Translations under genes and position numbers: made by a program | Shown here: positions 47,363 through 58,129 of the stretch, one piece after another | How the letters are laid out: each line of letters starts with the position of its first letter | Numbering within the stretch: position 1 is the stretch's first letter | Assembly: GCA_031253835.1 (NCBI GenBank) | Contig: JAIRVP010000072.1 | Span: 186,001 to 250,000, forward strand | From: Burkholderia sp. | Lineage (GTDB): Bacteria; Pseudomonadota; Gammaproteobacteria; Burkholderiales; Burkholderiaceae | Length of the DNA: 64,000 nucleotides | Direction: 5' to 3' | Notes under the pieces: model-generated | Database searches by the model: none | The model's input: the letters and a program-made list of their open reading frames with translations, nothing else | Told to the model about the DNA's origin: nothing

Positions 47363-47812
47363 TCAGTCGTCCCGCTCGGTCGCGTGCGCGACGACCTTGT
47401 CGAGCAGCCGCTCGAACGTCTGGCGTTCGCTGTCGGACAGGCACGCGAGCAGGCCGTCGTTCCATTTGCGCACGATCGGCATGATCTTGCGATGCAGCGC
47501 ACGGCCGTCGGCGGTCAGCGCGATCAGCACGATCCGGCCATCCTCCTCGCTCGCGCTACGCTCGAGCAGCCCCTGGCGCAGCAGCGCCTCGGCCGCACGG
47601 CTGGCCTGGCTCTTGTCGAGATTGGTGTGACGCGCGAGATCCATGATCGAGAACGGACCGAACGCGCCGACGGCGGCGATCACGCGCGCCTCGGGCAGCG
47701 AGATGTCGAGCTTGTGCCGGTACACCTCGCCGATCCCGCGGTCGGAGCGCTTCGTGAGCGCGTGGAGGCGATAGGTCAGAAACTGATCGAGCCCGGCTGG
47801 ACGGCCTTTCAT
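47363..47812 (-). CDS. MarR family transcriptional regulator
   Basis: A 149-residue winged-helix regulator: helices at the start (FLTYRLHALTKRSDRGIGEVYRHKL), the DNA-binding region (about 45-95, SIMDLARHTNLDKSQASRAAEALLRQGLLERS) and wing EEDGRIVLIALTADG. The start at 47812 has AGGA upstream. It lies 62 bases after the glycerate kinase gene on the same strand and may be co-transcribed. The palindrome at 46131-46152 is a possible target. Confidence 0.87.
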   Translation of the reverse strand: MKGRPAGLDQFLTYRLHALTKRSDRGIGEVYRHKLDISLPEARVIAAVGAFGPFSIMDLARHTNLDKSQASRAAEALLRQGLLERSASEEDGRIVLIALTADGRALHRKIMPIVRKWNDGLLACLSDSERQTFERLLDKVVAHATERDD

Positions 47813-47874
47813 GTCGAATCCTGAAGAAAAAGGGCGGGCCCGATTGTTCCTGTATCGCGCGCTCGGGTCAACGG

Positions 47875-49020
47875 TCAGTGTGCACCGTATTTCAGGCGCG
47901 TCAATTGTTCCGCTTCGTTCGCGAGCAGATTGGCCGCGTCGCGGATCGCGACGTCGAGCGTGATCGGCCCGGGAGCCGGCGAGAAGCAGCCGGAAAAATG
48001 CTCGGACAGGCGCGGCAGCGCGGCCGGGTCGACCGCACCCGACAGCAGCGACGCGGGCACGCCGGCGGCCTGCGCGTGGCGGCACGCGATGAACGGCGCC
48101 TTGCCGTGCAGCGTCTGCACGTCGGAGCGGCCTTCGCCGGTGATCAGCCAGTCGGCGCCGGCGAGCGCGGCATCGAGCCCGACCTGGCGCGCGACGACTT
48201 CGGCGCCGGCTTCGAACTGCGCGCCGAGCATGTGCAGCGCGAAACCGAGGCCGCCCGCGGCGCCTGCGCCCGGCAGGTCGCGACCGCGGCGGTCGAGCGC
48301 GGCTTCGAGCAGGTCGGCGAAGCGGGCGAGGGCGGCGTCGAGGGGCGCGACCTGCTCGGGCGTCACGCCCTTTTGCGGGCCGAACACGGCGGTCGCGCCG
48401 TGCGCGCCCGTCAGCGGGTTGTCGACGTCAGACATGCCGACGAATTCCGTTTCCTTCAGGCGCGGGTCGAGCGCCGACGCGTCGATGCGCGCGATGTCGG
48501 CGAGCCGCGACGGCACCGGCTCGACCGGCTGGCCGCTCGCGTCGAAGCACTGCAGGCCGAGGCCGGCGAGCAGCCCGGCGCCCGCGTCGTTGGTGCTGCT
48601 GCCACCGAGCGCGACGAAGAAGCGGCGCACGCCGTCGTCGAGCAGCGTGCGGATCGCCTCGCCCATCCCGCGCGTGCTGCGCGCGTCGACCGGCACGCTC
48701 ATGCCGACCGCGTCGGTAATGCCGACGATCTCGGCCGTCTCGACGATCGCCGTGCGCGCGTCGATCACGCCGACCGCCGCATCGCGTACCGCGAGCGACG
48801 CGCCGGCCACCCGCAGCGTGCGCCGCGTGCCGCCACCTGCCAGCATCGCGTCGAGCGTGCCTTCGCCGCCGTCGGCCATCGGGCAGCAGCGCACGACGGC
48901 GTCGGGCCGGGCGCGGCGGATGCCGGTGGCGATCGCGTCCGCGACCTGCTCGGCGGAAAGCGAGCCTTTGAACGAATCGGGCGCGATGACGACGACAGGC
49001 GCGGACGGGTGTTGCGGCAT
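47875..49020 (-). CDS. Glycerate kinase (GlxK/GarK type)
   Basis: A 381-residue kinase that phosphorylates D-glycerate. Family features are APDSFKGSLSA at the N-terminus, CCPMADGGEGTLDAML, FVALGGSSTNDAGAG and the C-terminal WLITGEGRSDVQTLHGKAPF. In bacteria that use allantoin or glyoxylate, this enzyme completes the glycerate pathway together with a tartronate semialdehyde reductase; the GarR-like gene at 16885 could supply that step, though the two are 30 kb apart and not linked. The start is MPQHPSAPV at 49020, with GGAG upstream. Confidence 0.9.
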   Translation of the reverse strand: MPQHPSAPVVVIAPDSFKGSLSAEQVADAIATGIRRARPDAVVRCCPMADGGEGTLDAMLAGGGTRRTLRVAGASLAVRDAAVGVIDARTAIVETAEIVGITDAVGMSVPVDARSTRGMGEAIRTLLDDGVRRFFVALGGSSTNDAGAGLLAGLGLQCFDASGQPVEPVPSRLADIARIDASALDPRLKETEFVGMSDVDNPLTGAHGATAVFGPQKGVTPEQVAPLDAALARFADLLEAALDRRGRDLPGAGAAGGLGFALHMLGAQFEAGAEVVARQVGLDAALAGADWLITGEGRSDVQTLHGKAPFIACRHAQAAGVPASLLSGAVDPAALPRLSEHFSGCFSPAPGPITLDVAIRDAANLLANEAEQLTRLKYGAH

Positions 49021-49408
49021 GGTGTCTCCGGAGGGCGTGATTGGTGTGAAGAATGGCGAGGCCGTCATGGCGGCTCACGCTCTATCGGAGCTTACAGGAT
49101 GGCGGGCCCGTGGTGGATACGGTGTTCGGCATAGCGGCGATCCGCGCGTATTGCCGTGCGCGGGGCTGTCGGCATGGCGGGGAAGTATGCGCGACGCGCT
49201 GATCTGGCGGTACGAGGAAAATTGTTTGCTAGAATAGTCGATTCTTCCGGCCAAAGCCGTGCTCCGAGCCGCTTGCGCTAGCCACTCGGCGCGTGCAGGG
49301 ATGGCGTGGCGCTCCGGCGCGGCGTGCGAGTGCGACGCACCGCATGCTGCAGGCAGGCACGGCAAGGAAAACCCGATTCGCTCGAATAATTTTAGGACGA
49401 TTGAAGCC
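49021..49408. other. Divergent region between glycerate kinase and trigger factor
   Basis: A TAGAAT -10-like hexamer lies at 49230-49235 on the plus strand, giving a leader of about 165 bases for tig; no good -35 is evident. The gap has no supported coding sequence, and no heat-shock (sigma-32) consensus was seen by eye. Confidence 0.4.
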
Positions 49409-50755
49409 ATGGCTAACGTTGTTGAGAACCTCGGCAAGCTTGAACGCCGCGTGACGATTTCCCTGCCGAAAGACACCGTGCAGAAGGAAATCGACGCCCG
49501 TATCCAGAAACTCGCGAAGAACGTGCGCATGCCGGGTTTCCGCCCGGGCAAGGTGCCGCTCAAGATGGTCGCGCAACAGTACGCGGGTCAGGTCGAAGCC
49601 GAAGTGCTGAGCGACAAGATCGGCCAGGAATTCTTCACGATCAGCCGCGCGGAAAACCTGCGCGTCGCCGGCCAGCCGAGCTTCGAGCCGAAGCAGGAGC
49701 AGGCTGAAGACGCCTACGCGTTCGACGCGACGTTCGAGGTCTACCCGGAAGTGCAGATCGGCGATCTGGCGACGGCTGAAGTCGAGCGCTCGACGACGTC
49801 GATCGGCGACGCCGAAATCGACCGCACGCTGGACATCCTGCGCAAGCAGCGCGTGCACTTCCACGCACGCGGCGAAGCCGGCGAGCACGGCGACGGCGGC
49901 GCGGACACCGCAGCGAAGAACGGCGACCGCGTGACGGTCGACTTCGTCGGCAAGATCGACGACGTCGCGTTCCAGGGCGGCACGGCCGAAGATTTCCCGT
50001 TCGTGCTCGGCGAAGGCCGCATGCTGCCGGAATTCGAAACTGCCGCACTCGGCCTGAAGGTCGGTGAAGCGCGCACGTTCGACCTGAAGTTCCCGGACGA
50101 CTACCACGGTGCCGACGTTGCCGGCAAGACGGCACAGTTCACGGTCACGATGAAGAAGATCGAGTGGCCGCACCTGCCGGAAATCGACGGCGAATTCGCG
50201 AAGTCGCTCGGCATCGAAGACGGCGACCTCACGAAGATGCGCGGCGAGATCAAGGAAAACCTCGAGCGCGAAGCGAAGCGTCGCACGCAGTCGATCGTCA
50301 AGAACCAGGTGATGGACGCGCTGCTGAAGATCTCCGAACTCGACGTGCCGAAGGCGCTGATCGAGCAGGACCAGCAACGCCTCGTCGAAATGGCTCGCCA
50401 GGATCTGGCGCAGCGCGGCGTGCCGAACGCGAAGGACGCCCCGATCCCGGCGGAAATGTTCGCCGAGCAGGCAGAGCGCCGCGTGAAGCTGGGCCTGGTG
50501 CTGGCCGAGCTGGTGAAGTCGAACAGCCTGGAAGCGAAGCCGGAACAGATCCGCGCGGAAGTCGACGAGTTCGCGAAGAGCTACGAAGACCCGAAGGAAG
50601 TGGTCCGCTGGTATTATTCCAACCAGCAGCGCCTCGCCGAGATGGAAGCGTTCGTCGTTGAAAGCAACGTCGTCGATTTCGTGTTGGGCAAGGCGAAGGT
50701 GACGGACAAGGAAGTGAGCTTCGAGGCACTCGCGAGCGCATCGGCGCAAGCGTAA
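49409..50755 (+). CDS. tig: Trigger factor
   Basis: Ribosome-bound chaperone and peptidyl-prolyl isomerase of 448 residues. The N-terminal ribosome-binding domain contains FRPGKVPLKMV (about 44-54, the GFRxGxxP signature); the FKBP-type PPIase domain spans about 165-260 (NGDRVTVDFVGKIDDVAF, FPDDYHGADVAGKTAQF); the C-terminal substrate-binding arms follow. The start ATG 49409 begins MANVVENLGKLERRV, typical of the family. It opens the tig-clpP-clpX-lon block, each gene with its own gap. Confidence 0.96.
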   Translation: MANVVENLGKLERRVTISLPKDTVQKEIDARIQKLAKNVRMPGFRPGKVPLKMVAQQYAGQVEAEVLSDKIGQEFFTISRAENLRVAGQPSFEPKQEQAEDAYAFDATFEVYPEVQIGDLATAEVERSTTSIGDAEIDRTLDILRKQRVHFHARGEAGEHGDGGADTAAKNGDRVTVDFVGKIDDVAFQGGTAEDFPFVLGEGRMLPEFETAALGLKVGEARTFDLKFPDDYHGADVAGKTAQFTVTMKKIEWPHLPEIDGEFAKSLGIEDGDLTKMRGEIKENLEREAKRRTQSIVKNQVMDALLKISELDVPKALIEQDQQRLVEMARQDLAQRGVPNAKDAPIPAEMFAEQAERRVKLGLVLAELVKSNSLEAKPEQIRAEVDEFAKSYEDPKEVVRWYYSNQQRLAEMEAFVVESNVVDFVLGKAKVTDKEVSFEALASASAQA

Positions 50756-50895
50756 GTGTTGCTCTAGCGGCGTGCCGGCTGTCGGAGCGACGGCCTGCAC
50801 GCCGTTTTTACGTCAAGCGCACGGTTGCCATTAATATGGCGATTGAGCGGGCGGCTTCCATCCGTTCAATTTTCCATTCGAACAAGGTTCATTGA

Positions 50896-51549
50896 ATGAT
50901 CACTCGCGCTGAATTGCTGGACATGCTTGCTTCGAACGCGCCGCAGGGTTTCGAGGCGCAAGCGCTGGGGCTGGTGCCGATCGTCGTCGAAACGAGCGGC
51001 CGCGGCGAGCGTTCGTACGATATCTACTCGCGTCTCCTGAAGGAGCGCCTGGTGTTCATGGTCGGCGAAGTGAACGACCAGACCGCCAACCTCGTGGTCG
51101 CGCAATTGCTGTTCCTGGAGAGCGAGAATCCCGACAAGGACATCAGCCTCTACATCAACAGCCCGGGCGGCTCGGTGTCGGCCGGCATGGCGATCTACGA
51201 CACGATGCAGTTCATCAAGCCGGACGTGTCGACGCTGTGCATGGGGCTCGCGGCCAGCATGGGTGCGTTCCTGCTCGCGTCGGGTGCGAAGGGCAAGCGC
51301 TTCGCGCTGCCGAACTCGCGCGTGATGATTCACCAGCCGCTCGGCGGCGCGCGCGGCCAGGCATCCGACATCGAGATCCAGGCACGCGAAATCCTCTACC
51401 TGAAGGAGCGGCTGAACCAGTTGCTCGCGCAGCACACGGGCCAGGACGTCGAGCGCATCGCGCGCGACACCGACCGTGATAACTTCATGTCGAGCGAGGA
51501 TGCGAAGGCGTACGGGCTGATCGATCAGGTGCTGCTGAAGCGCCCGTGA
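50896..51549 (+). CDS. clpP: ATP-dependent Clp protease proteolytic subunit ClpP
   Basis: Serine peptidase of 217 residues that forms the tetradecameric chamber used with ClpX (and ClpA). The triad is Ser121 (GLAASMGAFL), His146 (NSRVMIHQPLGG) and Asp195 (DTDRDNFMS), spaced exactly as in E. coli ClpP (111/136/185). The N-terminal part includes a short pro-region. It lies 140 bases after tig and 163 before clpX. Confidence 0.97.
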   Translation: MITRAELLDMLASNAPQGFEAQALGLVPIVVETSGRGERSYDIYSRLLKERLVFMVGEVNDQTANLVVAQLLFLESENPDKDISLYINSPGGSVSAGMAIYDTMQFIKPDVSTLCMGLAASMGAFLLASGAKGKRFALPNSRVMIHQPLGGARGQASDIEIQAREILYLKERLNQLLAQHTGQDVERIARDTDRDNFMSSEDAKAYGLIDQVLLKRP

Positions 51550-51712
51550 GCATAAGTGGGGTGCCGCCCCGATTCGTGCGGCGGCCCCTGCTGTCCCGAA
51601 CGCCCTGAGCATCTGCGGCAAGCACATCCAGCCGGCTCCGGTCGCGCCCTAGGCGCGGCGTCCGGAGCATTCGGCGTATCATGTCATTTACCTGTCCGGA
51701 GGCTCTACATTC

Positions 51713-52984
<1,272 letters not shown>

Positions 52985-53008
52985 CCGGCTTGCCGACGAT
53001 GTTCTGCG

Positions 53009-53045
53009 AAAAAGGCCGTTCATGAGACCGTGGGCGGCTTTTTTT
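53009..53045 (+). terminator. Probable terminator after clpX
   Basis: A hairpin with AAAAAGGCCG and CGGCTTTTTTT (one bulged G) and a 16-base loop is followed by T residues. It separates clpX from lon. Confidence 0.5.
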
Positions 53046-53181
53046 CGTTTATCTTGTGGGTAACTCTGACTCGAAACGCGGTGGTTACTTTCTTACCGAA
53101 TATTTCCCGCACTTGAAGGCTTGCAATTCGTTGTGGCGGCCTCAATTACCGAACAATTGATTCCACTCATGGGGAAATGAA

Positions 53182-55605
53182 ATGTCAGGCACCCAACTTC
53201 TTCCGCCGGAACGCATCACGCTCCCGCTGCTGCCGCTGCGGGACGTCGTCGTTTTCCCGCACATGGTGATTCCGCTCTTCGTGGGCCGGCCGAAATCGAT
53301 CAAGGCCCTCGAAGCAGCGATGGAAGGCGGCAAGCACATCATGCTCGTCGCCCAGAAAACCGCGGCCAAGGACGAACCGACCGAAAAGGACATGTACGAG
53401 GTCGGTTGTATCGCCAACATCCTGCAGATGCTGAAGCTGCCGGACGGCACCGTGAAGGTGCTCGTCGAGGGCCTGCAGCGCGCGAAGGCGCTGTCGATCG
53501 AAGAACAGGAGACGCAGTTCTCCTGCGAAGTGATGCCGCTCGAGCCCGATCACGCCGACAGCGCTGAAACGGAAGCGCTGCGCCGCGCGATCGTGTCGCA
53601 GTTCGACCAGTACGTGAAGCTGAACAAGAAGATCCCGCCGGAGATCCTCACGTCGCTGTCGGGTATCGACGAAGCAGGCCGCCTCGCGGACATGATCGCC
53701 GAGCGCCTGCCGCTGAAGCTCGACCAGAAGCAGCACATCCTCGAGATGTTCCCGGTCATCGAGCGCCTCGAGCACCTGCTCGCGCAGCTCGAAGCCGAGA
53801 TCGACATCCTGCAGGTCGAAAAGCGCATCCGCGGGCGCGTGAAGCGCCAGATGGAAAAGAGCCAGCGCGAGTACTACCTGAACGAGCAGGTCAAGGCGAT
53901 CCAGAAGGAGCTGGGCGAAGGCGAGGAAGGGGCGGATCTCGAGGAACTCGAGAAGCGCATCAACGCCGCGCGCATGCCGAAGGAAGCCAAGAAGAAGGCC
54001 GACGCCGAGCTGAAGAAGCTGAAGCTGATGTCGCCGATGTCGGCGGAAGCGACCGTCGTGCGCAACTACATCGACACGCTGATCGGCCTGCCGTGGCGCA
54101 AGAAGAGCAAGGTCAACAACGACCTGTCGAACGCCGAGCAGGTGCTCGACGAGGATCACTTCGGCCTCGAGAAGGTCAAGGAACGGATCCTCGAGTATCT
54201 CGCGGTGCAACAGCGCGTGGACAAGGTCAAGGCACCGATCCTGTGTCTCGTCGGGCCTCCGGGCGTCGGCAAGACCTCGCTCGGCCAGTCGATCGCCCGT
54301 GCGACGAACCGCAAGTTCGTCCGGATGGCGCTGGGTGGCGTGCGTGACGAAGCCGAGATCCGCGGTCACCGCCGTACGTACATCGGTTCGATGCCGGGCA
54401 AGATCCTGCAGAGCCTCACGAAGGTCGGCGTGCGCAATCCGCTCTTCCTGCTCGACGAAGTCGACAAGATGGGCATGGATTTCCGCGGCGATCCGTCGTC
54501 GGCGCTGCTCGAAGTGCTCGATCCGGAACAGAACCACACGTTCGCCGACCACTACATCGAAGTCGACTTCGATCTGTCGGACGTGATGTTCGTCGCGACG
54601 TCGAACTCGCTGAACATCCCGCCGCCGCTGCTCGACCGGATGGAAGTGATCCGTCTGTCGGGTTACACGGAAGACGAGAAGGTCAGCATTGCCCAGCGTT
54701 ACCTGCTGCCGAAGCAGAAGAAGAACAACGGGCTGAAGGACGGCGAGATCGACGTCACCGAGCAGGCGATCCGCGACATCATCCGCTACTACACGCGCGA
54801 AGCCGGTGTGCGTTCGCTCGAGCGGGAAGTGTCGAAGATCTGCCGCAAGGTCGTGAAGATGCTGCTGCTGAAGAAGGCATCGGGCGCGATCAAGGTCGAT
54901 GGCGAGAACCTCGACACGTTCCTCGGCGTGCGCAAGTACGACTTCGGTCTCGCGGCGAAGGAAAACCAGGTCGGCCAGGTCACGGGTCTCGCGTGGACGG
55001 AAGTCGGCGGCGATCTGCTGACGATCGAAGCCGCGGTGATGCCGGGCAAGGGCAACGTGATCCGTACGGGTTCGCTCGGCGACGTGATGAAGGAGTCGGT
55101 CGAGGCGGCACGTTCGGTCGTGCGCTCGCGTTCGCGCCGTCTGGGCATCAAGGACGAAGCGTTCGAGAAGCAGGACATCCACATCCACGTGCCGGAAGGC
55201 GCGACGCCGAAGGACGGTCCGTCCGCGGGCGGTGCGATGACGACCGCGCTGGTGTCGGTGCTGACGGGTATCCCCGTGCGCGCCGATGTCGCGATGACGG
55301 GCGAAATCACGTTGCGTGGTGAGGTGCTGCCGATCGGCGGGCTGAAGGAAAAGCTGCTGGCTGCGCATCGCGGCGGCATCAAGCTCGTGCTGATCCCGGA
55401 AGAGAACGTGAAGGATCTCGCGGACATTCCGGACAACGTGAAGAACGCGATCGAGATCGTGCCGGTCCGCTGGATCGACAAGGTGCTGGAACTCGCGCTC
55501 GAGCGTTCGCCGACTCCGCTGCCGCCGGAAGAAGAGGCGAAGGCAGCGGCGCCGGTCGGCGAGGCGGCGAAGGATGCCGGCTCGACGGAAGTCGTCAAGC
55601 ACTGA
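53182..55605 (+). CDS. lon: ATP-dependent protease Lon
   Basis: Homohexameric AAA+ protease of 807 residues: N-terminal substrate-recognition domain (about 10-200), coiled coil, AAA+ module with Walker A PPGVGKTS (about 358-365), and the Ser-Lys dyad Ser681 (DGPSAGGAM) and Lys724 (GGLKEKLLAAHRGG), each two residues beyond E. coli numbering. The 197-base gap before it holds no convincing sigma-32 promoter by eye. The C-terminal tail is Ala/Glu-rich. Confidence 0.97.
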   Translation: MSGTQLLPPERITLPLLPLRDVVVFPHMVIPLFVGRPKSIKALEAAMEGGKHIMLVAQKTAAKDEPTEKDMYEVGCIANILQMLKLPDGTVKVLVEGLQRAKALSIEEQETQFSCEVMPLEPDHADSAETEALRRAIVSQFDQYVKLNKKIPPEILTSLSGIDEAGRLADMIAERLPLKLDQKQHILEMFPVIERLEHLLAQLEAEIDILQVEKRIRGRVKRQMEKSQREYYLNEQVKAIQKELGEGEEGADLEELEKRINAARMPKEAKKKADAELKKLKLMSPMSAEATVVRNYIDTLIGLPWRKKSKVNNDLSNAEQVLDEDHFGLEKVKERILEYLAVQQRVDKVKAPILCLVGPPGVGKTSLGQSIARATNRKFVRMALGGVRDEAEIRGHRRTYIGSMPGKILQSLTKVGVRNPLFLLDEVDKMGMDFRGDPSSALLEVLDPEQNHTFADHYIEVDFDLSDVMFVATSNSLNIPPPLLDRMEVIRLSGYTEDEKVSIAQRYLLPKQKKNNGLKDGEIDVTEQAIRDIIRYYTREAGVRSLEREVSKICRKVVKMLLLKKASGAIKVDGENLDTFLGVRKYDFGLAAKENQVGQVTGLAWTEVGGDLLTIEAAVMPGKGNVIRTGSLGDVMKESVEAARSVVRSRSRRLGIKDEAFEKQDIHIHVPEGATPKDGPSAGGAMTTALVSVLTGIPVRADVAMTGEITLRGEVLPIGGLKEKLLAAHRGGIKLVLIPEENVKDLADIPDNVKNAIEIVPVRWIDKVLELALERSPTPLPPEEEAKAAAPVGEAAKDAGSTEVVKH

Positions 55606-55641
55606 AGCCCTGAACGCCGTCGTTGCTGACGGTTGTTCACG

Positions 55642-55670
55642 AAACCCGCGGCGTGTCCGCGGGTTTTTTT
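55642..55670 (+). terminator. Terminator after lon
   Basis: AAACCCGCGG pairs with CCGCGGGTTT around CGTGT and is followed by a T-run. It lies about 36 bases past the lon stop. Confidence 0.9.
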
Positions 55671-55720
55671 ATGTACATCGGAAGCGTGCTCGCGCATGTT
55701 AAAAAAATTCGCGTACGGGC

Positions 55721-55749
55721 TTGGCAAAATGATCGGGGATGAATTAAAC
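55721..55749 (+). promoter_or_regulatory. Promoter of the tRNA-Val/tRNA-Asp pair
   Basis: TTGGCA (55721-55726) and TTAAAC (55744-55749) are 17 bases apart. The GC-rich stretch just after the -10 (TGCGGGC) resembles the discriminator of stringently controlled stable-RNA promoters. Confidence 0.55.
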
Positions 55750-55809
55750 TTGCGGGCTCGCTGGTTGTTGATGCGGAAACGCAGATCGCAGCCAGAACGA
55801 ATCGGAAAC

Positions 55810-55885
55810 GGGTGCTTAGCTCAGCTGGTAGAGCGGCGCCCTTACAAGGCGTAGGTCGGGGGTTCGAACCCCTCAGCACCCACCA
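55810..55885 (+). tRNA. tRNA-Val (UAC anticodon)
   Basis: Acceptor arms GGGTGCT/AGCACCC pair, the anticodon loop CTTACAA carries TAC, and the T arm GGGGGTTCGAACCCCT is standard. The CCA end is encoded. It lies 23 bases before tRNA-Asp. Confidence 0.97.
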
Positions 55886-55908
55886 GTTTCCTGATTCAGC
55901 CAGACCAA

Positions 55909-55985
55909 GGAGCGGTAGTTCAGTCGGTTAGAATACCGGCCTGTCACGCCGGGGGTCGCGGGTTCGAGTCCCGTCCGCTCCGCCA
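55909..55985 (+). tRNA. tRNA-Asp (GUC anticodon)
   Basis: Acceptor arms GGAGCGG/CCGCTCC pair, the anticodon loop CTGTCAC carries GTC, and the CCA end is encoded. Co-transcribed with tRNA-Val and followed by a terminator. Confidence 0.97.
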
Positions 55986-55993
55986 GAAAATGA

Positions 55994-56021
55994 GAAAGCC
56001 CGCCTTGCGCGGGCTTTTTTA
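55994..56021 (+). terminator. Terminator after the tRNA pair
   Basis: AAGCCCGC pairs with GCGGGCTT around CTTGC... and is followed by a T-run. It ends the tRNA transcript before ppiD. Confidence 0.88.
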
Positions 56022-56122
56022 TTTGCGTTTCCGGTTCCGCCCGCACGCAGCACGCCTGCTTTTCTCCCGTCCCACCCCGTATGTTGTAATATCGGACGTT
56101 TTGTCCAATTTTCCCGTCACGC

Positions 56123-58057
56123 ATGCTCGATTTCTTCCGTAATCACCAGCGCCTGATGATGGCGCTCCTGCTCCTGATCGTGTTGCCGGGGCTGGGTTTC
56201 GTCGGGATCCAAGGCTTCCGCGGCTTCTTCGACGATAGTGCGAACGTCGCGGCAGTCAACGGGCACAAGATCACGCGGGTCGAATTCGACGGCGCGTTCC
56301 GCCAGCAGATCGACCAGGCGCGCCAGGCGCTCGGCGGGCAGTTCGACGTCAAGATGTTCGATACGCCCGAGCATCGCAAGCAGGTGCTCGACGGCCTGAT
56401 CCAGCAACGCGTGCTGGCCGACGAGACGCAACGTCTGCACCTCACCGCCTCCGACAACGCCGTGCGCGACGCGCTGATGAGCGACCCGATGATCGCGTCG
56501 CTGAAGAAGCCCGACGGGTCGATCGACGTCGAGCGCTATGCGCAGCTGCTGTCGTTCCAGGGGATGACGCCCGAGCAGTACCAGGAGCGCGTGCGCTACA
56601 GCCTGTCGCTGCAGCAGATTCCGGCCAGCATCGTGTCGAGCGCATTCACGCCGAAGAGCCTCGCGCAACGCCTGTCCGAACTCGCCGCGCAGCAGCGTGA
56701 AGTGCAGGCGCTCGTGCTGAAGACGAGCGACTTCGCCGCGAAGGTCCAGCCGACCGATGCGCAGCTCACCGCGTACTACGACGCGCACAAGCAGAGCTTC
56801 GCGACGCCGGAGACCGCGACGATCCAGTACCTCGTGTATTCGCCGGCCGCAGCGGCCGCGAGCGCGCAGCCGACCGACGCGGACATCAAGAAGTTCTACG
56901 ACGACAACCCGACGCACTTCCGCACGGAAGCGCAGGTGCGCGTGAGCCACATCTTCATCGCGGCACCGGGCAGCGCCAGCGCGGCCGACAAGGCAGCGGC
57001 GAAGACGAAGGCCGAGCAACTGCTCGCCGACGTGAAGGCGCATCCGGACCAGTTCGCGCAGATCGCGCAGAAGGATTCGCAGGACGCGCCGTCGGCAGCG
57101 AAGGGCGGCGACCTCGGCTTCATCACGCGCGGCTCGACGGCAGGCGGCAAGGCGTTCGACGATGCCGCGTTCGCACTCAAGCAGGGCGACGTGAGCGGTG
57201 TCGTGCAGTCGGATCTCGGCTTCCACATCCTGAAGGCGACCGAAGTGAAGCCGGAGGCCGTGAAGCCGTTCGCGGAAGTGAAGGACCAGATCGCGGTCGA
57301 CCTGAAGCAGCAGTACGCATCGAAGGCGTTCACGGACAACGCGGAAGGCTTCACGTCGACCGTGTACGAAAAGGCGAAGACGCTGCAGCCGGCCGCGGAC
57401 AAGTACAAGCTGACGATCCAGACGGCCACCGTCACGCCGACGCCGAATCCGCAACTGCCGCCGACGAGCCCGCTGAACAATCCGAAGTTCCTGGCTGCCG
57501 TGTTCGCGAACGACTCGGTGAAGAGCCAGAACAACACGCAGGCGATCGACGTCGGCAACAACACGCTGATCTCGGCGCGCGTGACCGACTACAAGCCGGC
57601 TGCGGTGCCCGCGCTCGACGCGATCAAGGACGTCGTGCGCCAGAAGGTCATCGCGGAGCAGGCGGCCGAACTCGCGAAGAAGGACGGCGCCGCGAAGCTC
57701 GCCGAACTGCAGAAGTCGAAGTCGGCTGACGGGTTCTCCGCTGCGCAGAAGGTGTCGCGCACGCAGTCGCAAGGCCTGACGCCGGCTGCGCTGAGCGCCG
57801 TGTACAAGGTCGATGCGAAGACGCTGCCGGCCTACGTCGGTGTCGATCTCGGCGCGGACGGCTACGCGATCTACCGCGTGAACGCGGTGATCCCGGGTTC
57901 GGCGGTCGATCCGCAGCAACTGGCGGCCGCGCAGCAGCAGATGGCACAGGTCGACGCACAGAGCGAAGGCGAGGCCTATCTCACCGCGCTGCGCGATCGC
58001 TCGAAGGTGAAGCTGTACGGTTCGACGTCCAGCCAGAAGCAGGACGGCGACAACTGA
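56123..58057 (+). CDS. ppiD: Peptidyl-prolyl cis-trans isomerase/periplasmic chaperone PpiD (SurA N-terminal fold)
   Basis: A 644-residue membrane-anchored chaperone at the Sec translocon exit. The N-terminus MLDFFRNHQRLMMALLLLIVLPGLGFVGIQGF provides the anchor helix (about 12-32), the SurA-like N-domain follows, and a parvulin PPIase domain is at about 265-365 (VRVSHIFIAAPG, GGDLGFITRGSTAGGKAFDDAAFALKQGDVSGVVQSDLGFHILKATE). A second region (about 460-620) completes the chaperone. A terminator follows; the gene is transcribed separately from lon. Confidence 0.93.
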   Translation: MLDFFRNHQRLMMALLLLIVLPGLGFVGIQGFRGFFDDSANVAAVNGHKITRVEFDGAFRQQIDQARQALGGQFDVKMFDTPEHRKQVLDGLIQQRVLADETQRLHLTASDNAVRDALMSDPMIASLKKPDGSIDVERYAQLLSFQGMTPEQYQERVRYSLSLQQIPASIVSSAFTPKSLAQRLSELAAQQREVQALVLKTSDFAAKVQPTDAQLTAYYDAHKQSFATPETATIQYLVYSPAAAAASAQPTDADIKKFYDDNPTHFRTEAQVRVSHIFIAAPGSASAADKAAAKTKAEQLLADVKAHPDQFAQIAQKDSQDAPSAAKGGDLGFITRGSTAGGKAFDDAAFALKQGDVSGVVQSDLGFHILKATEVKPEAVKPFAEVKDQIAVDLKQQYASKAFTDNAEGFTSTVYEKAKTLQPAADKYKLTIQTATVTPTPNPQLPPTSPLNNPKFLAAVFANDSVKSQNNTQAIDVGNNTLISARVTDYKPAAVPALDAIKDVVRQKVIAEQAAELAKKDGAAKLAELQKSKSADGFSAAQKVSRTQSQGLTPAALSAVYKVDAKTLPAYVGVDLGADGYAIYRVNAVIPGSAVDPQQLAAAQQQMAQVDAQSEGEAYLTALRDRSKVKLYGSTSSQKQDGDN

Positions 58058-58077
58058 GCATCGTTTCGCACGCAACC

Positions 58078-58107
58078 AAAAAGCCCCGCTTCGAGCGGGG
58101 CTTTTTG
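58078..58107. terminator. Bidirectional terminator after ppiD
   Basis: AAAAAGCCCCGCT and AGCGGGGCTTTTT pair around TCG. It lies between convergent ppiD and the tesA-like gene, with A and T runs on both sides. Confidence 0.9.
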
Positions 58108-58129
58108 TTTTCCGGCAGCGTGGCGTCGT

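Noticed and set aside
53046..53181. A heat-shock (sigma-32) promoter before lon
   Set aside because: CTTGAA is present near 53113, but no CCCCAT-like -10 follows at the correct distance.
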